A stretch of 64,000 nt of DNA, taken from NCBI RefSeq assembly GCF_019904295.1, contig NZ_CP065362.1, positions 372,001 through 436,000 of the forward strand, read 5' to 3'. Position 1 is the stretch's first letter, and each line of letters starts with the position of its first letter. Both the position numbers and the translations under genes were made by a program. The notes under the pieces are model-generated. The model searched no databases and had not been told where the DNA came from. It worked only from the letters and a program-made list of their open reading frames with translations. The DNA comes from Ruegeria sp. SCSIO 43209. GTDB lineage: Bacteria > Pseudomonadota > Alphaproteobacteria > Rhodobacterales > Rhodobacteraceae. Shown one piece after another: positions 42,474-50,817 of this stretch.

Positions 42474-43145
42474 ATGTCATACTCTCGATTTGCAATCTAC
42501 TACGTGCCGCCCGAAGGACCATTGGAACAGTTCGGCGCGCGCTGGCTGGGATGGGATGTCGTGCAGGGCTGCGAGGTGCCTCAGCCCGATCTGCCCGATT
42601 TGCATGACGTTACGATGACACCGCGCAAATACGGCTTTCACGGAACGCTGAAACCACCCTTTCAACTTGCCGGAGGTTATTCGCTTGAAGCCCTGAAAGC
42701 GGCGGCGTCTGAGATGGCCGCTGGCCTGGCGCCTTCGAGCTGTGAAGGGCTGAGTCTGACGAGGCTGGGCCGGTTTCTCGCTTTGACCCCACAGGGCGAT
42801 GTGAGCGGCTTGCAAAGAATTGCTGCGGCCTGTGTACGTGAGCTTGACCCGTTTCGCGCCCCAACCAATGAGGCTGAACTTGAGCGGCGGCGCGGTGCAA
42901 GGTTGAGCCCACGTCAAGACGCACTGTTGATCGAGTGGGGTTATCCCTATGTGATGGACGAGTTTCGGTTTCACATGACGCTGACGGGTCGGCTGCCGAA
43001 TGGTGATATTCCTGTATGGACCGAGGCGCTGCGCCGCCATTTGCCAGCCTTGCCCGAGCCCTTCATCATCGACCAAATTGCCTTGTGCGGCGAGCGCATT
43101 GATGGGCGTTTCGAGCTTATTCATCGGTACGCGCTCGCTGGTTGA
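42474..43145 (+). CDS. DUF1045 phosphonate-metabolism protein, 2H phosphoesterase-like
   Basis: A 223-aa protein of DUF1045, a family found in alphaproteobacterial phn clusters. ATG 42474 follows AGGGGAATTC. Two H-x-T motifs are present: H56-G-T58 in YGFHGTLKPPF and H167-M-T169 in FRFHMTLTGRL. They are spaced as in 2H phosphoesterases, which open cyclic phosphodiesters. The C-P lyase pathway ends with a cyclic ribose phosphate normally opened by PhnP, which is not in this window, so DUF1045 may do this job (inference). It is divergent from phnM and its 3' end overlaps phnN by 25 bp tail to tail. Confidence 0.85.
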   Translation: MSYSRFAIYYVPPEGPLEQFGARWLGWDVVQGCEVPQPDLPDLHDVTMTPRKYGFHGTLKPPFQLAGGYSLEALKAAASEMAAGLAPSSCEGLSLTRLGRFLALTPQGDVSGLQRIAAACVRELDPFRAPTNEAELERRRGARLSPRQDALLIEWGYPYVMDEFRFHMTLTGRLPNGDIPVWTEALRRHLPALPEPFIIDQIALCGERIDGRFELIHRYALAG

Positions 43146-43672
43146 AGGACCCCTGCGGCGCGCGCAACCGTCTCGGCCAGTGGGCCATCGTTGGAAATGG
43201 TGATAACGTCCAACCCATCGGGCAAGGGTTTTTCTGCCTGAGCAAGCCGACTTGCAATCTCACTATCGCTTTCTCGGCCGCGAGTCGCCAAACGCCGAGC
43301 AAGAGTTTCCGGCTTCGCGGTGATATTCAGGACAATGAAGCGCGGGAATTTTTCTGCGGCCTCGAGCAGAGCTTTACGGGAGAAATTTGCCAGACAATCT
43401 GCGCCATCACTCAGCCGATCTTTGACGGCAACCGGTATCCCGTAGCAAAGCCCATGAGCAACCCAATGCACCGCAAAGGCACCATTCACCGCCATTTCTT
43501 CAAATTCGGCGAGTTCGACGGCGTCATAGTCTTCCCCGCCCAACTCTGGTGCACGGGTGATGACGCGGCGCACCAAATGCAAATCGGGCAACAAGTCACA
43601 AAGCCCTAGCATCACACTGTCTTTGCCAGCCCCCGACGGGCCAACCACAGCGATGAGGCGACCCCGGGTCAT
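43121..43672 (-). CDS. phnN: Ribose 1,5-bisphosphate phosphokinase PhnN
   Basis: A 183-aa kinase with a guanylate-kinase-like fold that converts ribose 1,5-bisphosphate to PRPP, the last step of C-P lyase carbon recovery. Seen: Walker A GPSGAGKDS (11-19), RRVITRAP (substrate loop), and LATRGRESDSEIASRL (lid). Its ATG overlaps the phnL stop in ATGA (43669-43672). It is the last gene of the phnGHIJKLN operon. Confidence 0.9.
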   Translation of the reverse strand: MTRGRLIAVVGPSGAGKDSVMLGLCDLLPDLHLVRRVITRAPELGGEDYDAVELAEFEEMAVNGAFAVHWVAHGLCYGIPVAVKDRLSDGADCLANFSRKALLEAAEKFPRFIVLNITAKPETLARRLATRGRESDSEIASRLAQAEKPLPDGLDVITISNDGPLAETVARAAGVLQPASAYR

Positions 43673-44352
43673 GCCGCGACCTCGGGTGAAAACTGACTGG
43701 CGTCGATTTCGCGATCACAAACGCGCGCCCTAGCCGCTTCGTCATGGAAAATGCCGATGATTGCAGTACCACGCGCCTTTGCCTCTTCGATGAGCCTTAG
43801 AACAACCTCGCGATTGGCCGCATCCAGACTGGCAGTCGGCTCATCCAACAGCATCGCGGGATAGGAATGGGCGAACCCGCGTGCGATGTTGACACGCTGC
43901 TGTTCACCACCCGAGAAGGTAGTCGGTGAAAGGGTCCAGAGCCGCTCGGGAATGTTCAGTTGCCGCAACAGAGCTTCAGCCCGCGCCTTCGCGTCAGCAG
44001 CGGAAATGCCCACAGCCCGCAAGGGCTCGGCCACGACATCGACGGTGGGCACGCGCGGAACCACGCGGAGAAACTGGCTGACATAACCCAGAACCTCGCG
44101 GCGCAGGGCGATAACTGTCCGAGGCTCTGCCTGCACGATATCCACATCACCGATGCGAATTTCTCCGCTTCGGGCCAGATAGTTGCCATAGATCATACGC
44201 ATGAGGGTGGACTTGCCCGCTCCAGACGCGCCCGTCAGCGCTACGCATTCGCCCGGAGAGACCAAGAAGGATACATCGCTCAGCACCTCGATCACGGCCG
44301 CACCTTGATTATGGAGAGTGAAAGTCTTTGAGACGTTGTTAAGCTCAATCAT
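43669..44352 (-). CDS. phnL: Phosphonate C-P lyase system protein PhnL
   Basis: A 227-aa ABC-type ATPase that is part of the C-P lyase system and not a transporter. Seen: Walker A GASGAGKST, YVSQFLRVVPR (Q-loop, PhnL type), signature FSGGEQQRVNIARGFA, Walker B MLLDEPTASLD, and switch His in IFHDE. With PhnG, H, I and M it is needed for transfer of phosphonate to ATP (family knowledge). It lies 3 bp downstream of phnK and overlaps phnN. Confidence 0.92.
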   Translation of the reverse strand: MIELNNVSKTFTLHNQGAAVIEVLSDVSFLVSPGECVALTGASGAGKSTLMRMIYGNYLARSGEIRIGDVDIVQAEPRTVIALRREVLGYVSQFLRVVPRVPTVDVVAEPLRAVGISAADAKARAEALLRQLNIPERLWTLSPTTFSGGEQQRVNIARGFAHSYPAMLLDEPTASLDAANREVVLRLIEEAKARGTAIIGIFHDEAARARVCDREIDASQFSPEVAA

Positions 44353-44355
44353 TGC

Positions 44356-45126
44356 TCACACCTGCAAAACGGAACTGACAAGAAGTTGGCTATAAGCGTG
44401 TTGCGGGTCATCAAGCACTTGATCGGTCAGGCCTGCCTCGACCACGCGGCCCGATTTCATCACCATCAACCGATCTGCCAGCAGGCGCACCACGGCCAGA
44501 TCATGCGTGACGATGATCGCCGACAAGCCCATGTCGCGAACTAACCCACGCAACAAGTCGAGCAACCGCGCCTGAACGGACACGTCCAGACCGCCCGTTG
44601 GCTCATCCATGAACACCAGCCGAGGACCGGTCACGAGGTTTCGTGCAATCTGCAGGCGCTGCTGCATCCCACCCGAAAATGTCGTCGGGCGATCATCCAC
44701 ACGGGAGGCATCGATCTCCACTCGTTGAAGCCAATCCGTGGCCTTGTCACGTATGTCGCCATAGTGACGCTCTCCAACGGCCATCAGCCGTTCACCTACA
44801 TTCCCACCGGCGCTGACGCCCATGCGTAACCCGTCGCGTGCATGTTGGTGGACAAATGCCCAATCGGTACGGCTCAGCATCCGGCGCTCGGGCTCGGACA
44901 TCGTTACCGTGTCCTGCGGACCTTTTGCGCGGGTGTCGAACACAACCTCTCCGGCATCCGGGGTCAGATGCCCGGCCATGCAATTCAGCAGTGTCGACTT
45001 ACCTGACCCGCTTTCGCCAACGATCCCCATGACCTCGCCGGGATAGAGGTCGAATGACACATCGGCACAGCCGATATTTGGGCCATAGCGCTTTGTGATG
45101 TCCCGAACAGACAGCAAAGGTGTCAT
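44356..45126 (-). CDS. phnK: Phosphonate C-P lyase system protein PhnK
   Basis: A 256-aa ABC-type ATPase that docks on the PhnGHIJ core complex. ATG 45126 is chosen (MTPLLSVRDITKRYGPNIG); longer frame into phnJ is rejected. Seen: Walker A GESGSGKST, FVHQHARDGLRMGVSAGGN (characteristic of PhnK), signature FSGGMQQRLQIARNLV, Walker B VFMDEPTGGLD and ATHDLAV-like IVTHDLAVVRLLADR. The start overlaps the phnJ stop in ATGA. Confidence 0.92.
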   Translation of the reverse strand: MTPLLSVRDITKRYGPNIGCADVSFDLYPGEVMGIVGESGSGKSTLLNCMAGHLTPDAGEVVFDTRAKGPQDTVTMSEPERRMLSRTDWAFVHQHARDGLRMGVSAGGNVGERLMAVGERHYGDIRDKATDWLQRVEIDASRVDDRPTTFSGGMQQRLQIARNLVTGPRLVFMDEPTGGLDVSVQARLLDLLRGLVRDMGLSAIIVTHDLAVVRLLADRLMVMKSGRVVEAGLTDQVLDDPQHAYSQLLVSSVLQV

Positions 45127-45974
45127 GCGGCGTCCTTTCCTTTGTGACCCGCCGCCTGGCGCGCCTCGCAATAGTCGGTATCCGAGCAGACGAACATCCG
45201 CCCACCCGCGTCATCGATGATTACCTCGTCCAGATAGCTGTCCTCTGCACCGCACAAGCCGCAGGCTTGGTCGGCCTTGGACGCCTCAAACGGATGATCC
45301 TCAAAATCCAGTGAGACAACCTGCGTGTAGGGTGGCAGCGCGTAGATCCGTTGTTCACGCCCAGCTCCGAACAGCTGGATCGCAGCCATATCACCAAGCT
45401 TTGGGTTATCGAATTTCGGGATTGGCGACGGGTCCATTACATAGCGGCCTTCGACCTTCACCGGGTAAGCATACGACGTCGCGATATGCCCGTGACGACT
45501 GATATCTTCGTACAGCTTCACATGCATCAGCCCGTATTCCTCAAGGCTGTGCATCTTGCGGGTTTCGCTCTCTCGCGGTTCCAGAAAGCGCAACGGCTCA
45601 GGGATAGGCACCTGATAGACAAGAATCTGACCTTCTTGCAGCGGCTCCTCGGGAATCCGGTGGCGAGTCTGAATCACGGAGGCGTCGCTTGTCGTTGTGG
45701 TTGTTTCAACCCCTGCAGTGCGTTCAAAGAAGGTGCGGATCGAGACCGCGTTTGTGGTATCGTCCGAGCCCTGATCGATCACCTTGAACGTGTCATCCGG
45801 GGTCAACACAGCGGCCGAGACCTGCACACCGCCCGTACCCCAGCCATACGGCATAGGCATTTCGCGCGAGGCAAACGGCACCTGATAGCCCGGGATCGCC
45901 AGACTTTTCAGAATTGCACGGCGGATCATCCGCTTGGTCTGCTCGTCCAGATAAGCAAAGTTATAGGCGTTCAT
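45123..45974 (-). CDS. phnJ: C-P lyase core enzyme PhnJ (radical SAM)
   Basis: A 283-aa radical SAM enzyme that breaks the carbon-phosphorus bond of ribose 1-alkylphosphonate 5-phosphate. The unusual iron-sulfur motif C-x2-C-x21-C is complete: C238, C241 and C263, with the extra catalytic C269 in SDTDYCE. The conserved glycine-rich stretch MPMPYGWGTGGVQ (40-52), involved in radical transfer, is intact. It overlaps phnI by 4 bp and phnK by 4 bp. All key residues are present, so the lyase should be functional. Confidence 0.95.
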   Translation of the reverse strand: MNAYNFAYLDEQTKRMIRRAILKSLAIPGYQVPFASREMPMPYGWGTGGVQVSAAVLTPDDTFKVIDQGSDDTTNAVSIRTFFERTAGVETTTTTSDASVIQTRHRIPEEPLQEGQILVYQVPIPEPLRFLEPRESETRKMHSLEEYGLMHVKLYEDISRHGHIATSYAYPVKVEGRYVMDPSPIPKFDNPKLGDMAAIQLFGAGREQRIYALPPYTQVVSLDFEDHPFEASKADQACGLCGAEDSYLDEVIIDDAGGRMFVCSDTDYCEARQAAGHKGKDAA

Positions 45975-47059
45975 TCCGCAGCCTCCTGCACCTGATCCGC
46001 GCCAGCCTCGCGGCGTAGTTTGCGCACCAGTTCCAGTTCAGACTGGAAGTCGACGTAATGCGGCAGCTTGATATGCTCTAGAAACCCCGTCGCCTGTATG
46101 TTGTCCGCGTGATAGAGGACAAACTCGGCATCCTGAGCAGGTGCGCCAACATTATCCTCACCCAGTTCTTCCCACCGCAGCGCACGGTCGACCAAAGCCA
46201 TCGAGATCGCCTTGCGTTCCGTCTGACCAAACACAAGCCCATAACCTCGGGTGAATTGCGGCGGCTCGGTTTTGGAGCCCTTGAACTGGTTAACCGTTTC
46301 ACATTCGGTCAGAACGACCTCACCGATTTCGATGGCAAAGCCGAGTTCAGGGATCTCCATTTCAACCGGCACGGACCCGATCCGAAGCTCTCCAACAAAG
46401 GCGTGATTGCGCGCGTATCCGCGCTGTGTGGAATACGCCAGACCGAGGGTGAAACCTTCATCCGCGCGGGTCAGCGCCTGAAGGCGCAGGGCGCGATCGG
46501 CGGGCATCTCAAGCGGCTCGCGGGTCAGATCAGGTGGCGGCGTATCGTCATTCGGCGTTTCCTCGATCAGGCCTTCGCGATTGAGGAAATCAGTGACATG
46601 CGGCACATCGCCCAGTTCAGCTTCGCGCGCTGGGGCTTTGGGCACCTCACCATCAGCAGCCAGTTTGAAATCCAGTAAGCGATGAGTGTAGTCGAAGGTC
46701 GGCCCAAGCACCTGCCCGCCCGGCAAGTCCTTGAAGGTTGCCGAAATGCGCCGGTCACAAGCCATTGCCCCGGTATCAACAGGCTCGGATGCGCCAAAGC
46801 GTGGCAACGTGGTTCGATAGGCGCGGATTAAGAAGATGGCCTCAATCAGATCGCCGCGCGACTGCTTGATCGCAAGCGCGGCCAGATCAGGATCGAACAA
46901 CGAGCCTTCGGCCATAACCCGATTGACCGCCAGGCTAAGCTGTTCGCGGATTTGCGCGATGCTCAGTTCCGCCACATCGGTATCACCGCGGCGTTCTTCG
47001 GCAAGCCAAGCGTGGGCGTTCTCAATCGCGCGCTCACCGCCTTTTACTGCGACATACAT
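45971..47059 (-). CDS. phnI: C-P lyase core subunit PhnI
   Basis: A 362-aa subunit of the PhnGHIJ core, a nucleosidase-like protein that with PhnG, H and L attaches phosphonate to the ribose of ATP. Seen: MYVAVKGGERAIENAHAWLA at the start, ISATFKDLPGGQVLGPTFDY, LAYSTQRGYARNHAFVGELR, FGQTERKAISMALVDRAL. Length is normal. Start and stop overlap phnH and phnJ (47059 and 45971-45974). Confidence 0.94.
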   Translation of the reverse strand: MYVAVKGGERAIENAHAWLAEERRGDTDVAELSIAQIREQLSLAVNRVMAEGSLFDPDLAALAIKQSRGDLIEAIFLIRAYRTTLPRFGASEPVDTGAMACDRRISATFKDLPGGQVLGPTFDYTHRLLDFKLAADGEVPKAPAREAELGDVPHVTDFLNREGLIEETPNDDTPPPDLTREPLEMPADRALRLQALTRADEGFTLGLAYSTQRGYARNHAFVGELRIGSVPVEMEIPELGFAIEIGEVVLTECETVNQFKGSKTEPPQFTRGYGLVFGQTERKAISMALVDRALRWEELGEDNVGAPAQDAEFVLYHADNIQATGFLEHIKLPHYVDFQSELELVRKLRREAGADQVQEAAE

Positions 47060-47625
47060 CAGGACACCTCGGTCGTTCTTGGCAAAGCCGCTAGGCGGCT
47101 GCCATTCGTGAAGATGAAGTCGAGCCCCAGTGGATATAGCGTCTGATTATGCTGAAACGCCTCAAGCTCGGGCAATGAAAGCGCGGCTTTATCCTTGATT
47201 CCCGGACCTGTCAGTGTCGCCCCTGAAGCGATGAGTTCGGGGCATTCCACGATCAACGTGACAGAACGATCCGGATATTCAGACGTCCCGATCGGGTATG
47301 CGTTCAATGGTCCCAGATCCGACCACGCACCAATGGCAAACATACAATGCGACGGGCCGGTCAGCGGTGCGCCTGTGTGGAATGCAAGCCAGCTGCGTAC
47401 GGCGTCGCAATCTAGCGCACCTGCCAGATAAACGGGCGTCTCAGTGTCGCAAAGCGTCAACAACACCGCACCTGCTGCTGGTGACATTGGGGCCGGAGGA
47501 ACTGCGCCAGAAATCTCTTGCACGGTACCAGGACGCGCCATTGCTTCCATCACGCTGCGAAAGGCGTGGGCAGATTGGATCGCGGGATCCTTGAAACCGC
47601 CGATCAGGGCTTCTGACTGCATCAA
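47059..47625 (-). CDS. phnH: C-P lyase core subunit PhnH
   Basis: A 188-aa subunit of the C-P lyase core, with a PLP-transferase-like fold lacking PLP. Seen: AHAFRSVMEAMARPGTVQEI, DTETPVYLAG, and FIFTNGSRLAALPRTTEV near the end. It overlaps phnG by 4 bp (47622-47625) and meets phnI at one shared base. Normal length, no defect seen. Confidence 0.93.
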   Translation of the reverse strand: MMQSEALIGGFKDPAIQSAHAFRSVMEAMARPGTVQEISGAVPPAPMSPAAGAVLLTLCDTETPVYLAGALDCDAVRSWLAFHTGAPLTGPSHCMFAIGAWSDLGPLNAYPIGTSEYPDRSVTLIVECPELIASGATLTGPGIKDKAALSLPELEAFQHNQTLYPLGLDFIFTNGSRLAALPRTTEVS

Positions 47626-48077
47626 TCCTCTCCTCGTACCATGGTGAAGAAATCAACCTTAGTGGCTGCGGCTTTGGCGGCACGCGCGGCCTTTGCATTG
47701 GTCAGCTCATCTCGCAAAGGGGTCAGCACTTTTGTGCGCAACAGATCAGACACATCTGTCTGCATCAGTGCATCAACCAGCGCGGCGACTTCGGCATCTT
47801 CTTTCCGACGGCCTTGTATATAGGCATGTCCGACTTCGCCCGCTCCCAGAGTCAGCGCACAGCGTGTTACCGTCATTTCGCCCAGATTGAACGGCGCACC
47901 GGTCCCGCCAGCGCGAGCCCGAACCATGGTGCTGCCAATCTCAGGAGCACGCAGCCATGTGAAGCCGGGGCGAGGCATCGCTGCATCCAATAGGGCGGCC
48001 ACGCGCCCCTCCGGCGCTTTGGCCAGCAGGCTCATCCAAGCCTTCCGGTCCGCGTTTTCATCAAAAGTGTCTTTCAT
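47622..48077 (-). CDS. phnG: C-P lyase core subunit PhnG
   Basis: A 151-aa subunit of the C-P lyase core. ATG 48077 is chosen (MKDTFDENADRKAWMSLLAK); the 12 residues upstream would run into the promoter region. Seen: RAPEIGSTMVRARAGGTGAPFN with the family motif, MTVTRCAL and GHAYIQGRRKEDAEVAALVDA. It is the first gene of the phnGHIJKLN operon, divergent from phnF across 81 bp that carries a tandem 8-bp repeat. Confidence 0.92.
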   Translation of the reverse strand: MKDTFDENADRKAWMSLLAKAPEGRVAALLDAAMPRPGFTWLRAPEIGSTMVRARAGGTGAPFNLGEMTVTRCALTLGAGEVGHAYIQGRRKEDAEVAALVDALMQTDVSDLLRTKVLTPLRDELTNAKAARAAKAAATKVDFFTMVRGED

Positions 48078-48096
48078 CTCGACAACTTTTCCATAT

Positions 48097-48112
48097 ACTA
48101 TACAACTATACA
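48097..48112. promoter_or_regulatory. Tandem 8-bp direct repeat in the phnG-phnF divergent region
   Basis: ACTATACA occurs twice with no spacer (48097-48104 and 48105-48112), 20 bp before the phnG start and 47 bp before phnF. It may be the site for the GntR-type PhnF or overlap a -10 element. Assignment is inference. Confidence 0.4.
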
Positions 48113-48158
48113 CATCTTATCATATTTGCCGCCGTCAGACAGAGGAATTTTGTGAAAC

Positions 48159-48878
48159 TTGCGTGACACTCCCACCAAAACCCCGATCTGGAAGGCCATC
48201 GCCGACGCACTTCGCAGCGATATGGCCGAAGGGCGCTATGGCCCGGGTGATAAGCTGCCAACCGAAGCGGCACTGGCAGAGCGGTTCGGTGTGAACCGCC
48301 ATACGGTGCGTCACGGCATCTCGGCCCTTGTGGATGAGGGCCTAATCCGAACGCGCCGGGGCGCGGGCGCTTTCGTGGCAGCCACGCCCACCGATTACCC
48401 CATCGGCTCGCGGGTGCGATTCCATGAAAACCTCATCGCTGCTGGTCGCAGACCAGAAAAGAGGGTGCTTCATGTTGAAGAACGGGCAGCGACCGAGGGC
48501 GAGGCCACCGCGCTGACTGTTTCACCCGGTGATCAGATCTGTGCGTATCACGGCCTCTCATTGGCGGACGGGCACCCGATTGCCGTGTTCGAAAGCATGT
48601 TTCCTCTTGATCGACTGCCAGGCATCTGCGCAGCGCTACAACACACCAGCAGCGTTACCGAGGCGTTAAACAGGTCGGGTGTCACTGACTATACTCGGGC
48701 CTCAACCCGTCTGACGGCCACGCGCGCCACGGCCACTCAAGCTCTGCATCTGCAGGTTTCGGAAGGTGATCCGCTTCTCAGATCATCCGGGGTGAATGTG
48801 GACGAAAAGGGACAACCGGTTGAATTTGGCCGAACCTGGTTTGTTGGAGATCGGGTGACACTGACCCTTGAGAGTTAA
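48159..48878 (+). CDS. phnF: GntR/HutC-family regulator PhnF, TTG start
   Basis: A 239-aa regulator with an N-terminal winged helix (WKAIADALRSDMAEGRYGPG, RFGVNRHTVRHGISALVDEG) and a C-terminal UTRA effector domain (RVRFHENLIAAGRRPEKRVL, GVNVDEKGQPVEFGRTWF). The full HTH requires TTG 48159 as start, since an in-frame TGA lies at 48153-48155; AGAGGA is 12 bp upstream. It is divergent from phnGHIJKLN and its end overlaps the acyltransferase gene by 4 bp tail to tail. It probably represses the phn genes, alongside phosphate control. Confidence 0.87.
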   Translation: MRDTPTKTPIWKAIADALRSDMAEGRYGPGDKLPTEAALAERFGVNRHTVRHGISALVDEGLIRTRRGAGAFVAATPTDYPIGSRVRFHENLIAAGRRPEKRVLHVEERAATEGEATALTVSPGDQICAYHGLSLADGHPIAVFESMFPLDRLPGICAALQHTSSVTEALNRSGVTDYTRASTRLTATRATATQALHLQVSEGDPLLRSSGVNVDEKGQPVEFGRTWFVGDRVTLTLES

Positions 48879-49492
48879 GGCTCGTATTTCTCCAGAAACG
48901 CATCAGCCGTCAGAGCACGGAAATCGTCGAGCGCCAACCGCAACTTGTCATGAGACCAATTCCACCAGGCCAATGCGATCAACCGATCGGCGATGTGTCG
49001 TGGCTGACGCAGTCGCAAGGGTCTTGCAGGTTTACCGGCAACAATTGTGTAGGGGTCTACATTCTTCGTCACCAAGGCACCCGCAGCCACAACAGCCCCG
49101 TCACCCAGTGTGACCTCGGGCTTTATCATCGCGCCTGCGCCAATCCATGTATCGTTCCCGATATGGACAATTCGGGATTTGCGGTGACTGAAAAACACCT
49201 CGTCCCGATCCGCATCGTCCCAATAATCGTTCGAGCGATACAGGAAATGGTGACAGGACGCCGTGTGCAGCGGGTGATCAGTCGCGCCGATCCGCGAAAA
49301 CGCGGCGATGTTGGCGAACTTACCGACCTTCGCGTTGGCGATGTCGGCATAACGATCGCAATAGCTGTAGTCGCCCATTTTTGTATGTACGACGCGACTG
49401 CCCTTGCCGATTTCAACATAGGCCCCGAACGTGCTTTCGGTAATCTCACATTCGGGGTGAATGCAGGGCTGTTCCGCTGAAAGCCGCGCCAT
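48875..49492 (-). CDS. Hexapeptide-repeat acyltransferase of phosphonate clusters
   Basis: A 205-aa left-handed beta-helix acyltransferase. ATG 49492 is chosen (MARLSAEQPCIHPECEI) and overlaps the phnE2 stop in ATGA. Hexapeptide repeats are visible (GAYVEIGKGSRVVHTKMGDY, VHIGNDTWIGAGAMIKPEVTLG, AVVAAGALVTKNVDPYTIVAG), with a catalytic-type His in IGATDHPLH. The family is regularly found in phn operons and may acetylate aminophosphonates, as PhnO does by another fold (inference). It is last in the phnCDE1E2 operon. Confidence 0.83.
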   Translation of the reverse strand: MARLSAEQPCIHPECEITESTFGAYVEIGKGSRVVHTKMGDYSYCDRYADIANAKVGKFANIAAFSRIGATDHPLHTASCHHFLYRSNDYWDDADRDEVFFSHRKSRIVHIGNDTWIGAGAMIKPEVTLGDGAVVAAGALVTKNVDPYTIVAGKPARPLRLRQPRHIADRLIALAWWNWSHDKLRLALDDFRALTADAFLEKYEP

Positions 49493-50817
49493 CAGTCTTT
49501 CCGCCCGATCAGCTTGCCGCGCAACCAGCCCGAGGCCCAATCCATGAACATCACCATGATGATGATCAGGACAATGTAATAGGCGACCTCTTCCCAATCT
49601 TTCTGCGTCTGGATGGCTTGCGTCAGCATCAGTCCGATGCCGCCACCGGTGATCGCACCGATGATCGTCGCAGAACGTGTATTGGATTCGAGGAAATATA
49701 GAATCTGGGCCAGCAGCACAGGAACAACCTGCGGGATCACCCCGAACCGGTATCGCTGTAGCGGTTTGGCCCCGGTCGAGGACACCCCCTCGATCTGTTT
49801 CTGATCAACGTTTTCCAACGCCTCCGAGAAGATCTTGCCAAACGTGCCCGTGTCGGTAATCAGAATCGCCAACGCGCCGGTCAATGGTCCGGGGCCAAAG
49901 GCCCGAGCCAGAACCACAGTCCAGATCAATGCGTCCACACCGCGCACAAAGTCGAAAAGACGGCGCGTTGCGGCGCGAAGCAACATGATCGGCGAAAACC
50001 GTTTGGCGGCGAGAAAGGCCAATGGCAGCGCGATCATAGCGGCACCCATCGTACCCAGAAATGCCATCAGGATCGTTTCTCCGATGGCCCAGGCCACATC
50101 CTTATGCCGCCACATCGCGTTGTTCCACCAGTCAGAGACTGCGCCTGCGATATTCGAACGGCTTGGATCGATCTGCGCGCCAAACAGGATTTCACCAAGC
50201 CCATGGCCGTGGTAGGGACTGTCAAGCGTGAACCAGAACAACTCCCAACCCGGGAAATAGTTGAACACTTCAGTCCGAGCGCCCGTCATGGTGATCCGGC
50301 CCTCAGGCGTTGTGACGCCAACACGCCGTTCAGATGCGGAAATCCAGTCGGGCAGTTCAGAGGGCAGATTTGTCGTCAGGCGACGTCCCTTGGCCTGCAC
50401 TTCGATCAGCTGGAAGTCGGGTATTTCAATCTCGGTCCGGTTGTCAGGCAGGAACCGCACGATATGATTGCGGCCCAGATCGATCGTCGTCACCTCTTCA
50501 CCCGATACCCAATCGGGGCGCTGACCTTCGGGATAAGTGCCCTTACGCTCGCCCTCAACAGCATAGGTCACCTGGCCGGACCGGTTATTGCGTGTGACAT
50601 GCACTTTGTGTGACCAGCTATCAGAAGCCAGTGTAACGGCGTTGTCCAGATTGGCACGTTGCGCAAGGCCCGGCAGGTCGAAGGCAAAGAAGATGTAGGT
50701 GAGATAAACGAGGATCACGACAGGGATGCTAAAGCCGATCAATCGTTTACGCTGAAATAGCTTTTCGGCGTCAAGCTTGGCCCCGTCCAGCCCGAAGTTC
50801 CAATCAATTGTGGTCAT
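49492..50817 (-). CDS. phnE: Phosphonate ABC transporter permease PhnE2 with inserted extracytoplasmic domain
   Basis: A 441-aa permease. After one hydrophobic segment (about 28-48) there is a soluble stretch of roughly 150 residues (about 52-205: NLDNAVTLASDSWSHKVHVT, VRFLPDNRTEIEIPDFQLIE, RRVGVTTPEGRITMTGARTE) absent from the usual 260-300-aa PhnE. A normal PhnE permease then follows (AMWRHKDVAWAIGETILMAF, ILITDTGTFGKIFSEALENV as EAA loop, GAITGGGIGLMLTQ). The start overlaps phnE1 by 4 bp. The inserted part probably faces the periplasm and may contact PhnD. Confidence 0.87.
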   Translation of the reverse strand: MTTIDWNFGLDGAKLDAEKLFQRKRLIGFSIPVVILVYLTYIFFAFDLPGLAQRANLDNAVTLASDSWSHKVHVTRNNRSGQVTYAVEGERKGTYPEGQRPDWVSGEEVTTIDLGRNHIVRFLPDNRTEIEIPDFQLIEVQAKGRRLTTNLPSELPDWISASERRVGVTTPEGRITMTGARTEVFNYFPGWELFWFTLDSPYHGHGLGEILFGAQIDPSRSNIAGAVSDWWNNAMWRHKDVAWAIGETILMAFLGTMGAAMIALPLAFLAAKRFSPIMLLRAATRRLFDFVRGVDALIWTVVLARAFGPGPLTGALAILITDTGTFGKIFSEALENVDQKQIEGVSSTGAKPLQRYRFGVIPQVVPVLLAQILYFLESNTRSATIIGAITGGGIGLMLTQAIQTQKDWEEVAYYIVLIIIMVMFMDWASGWLRGKLIGRKD

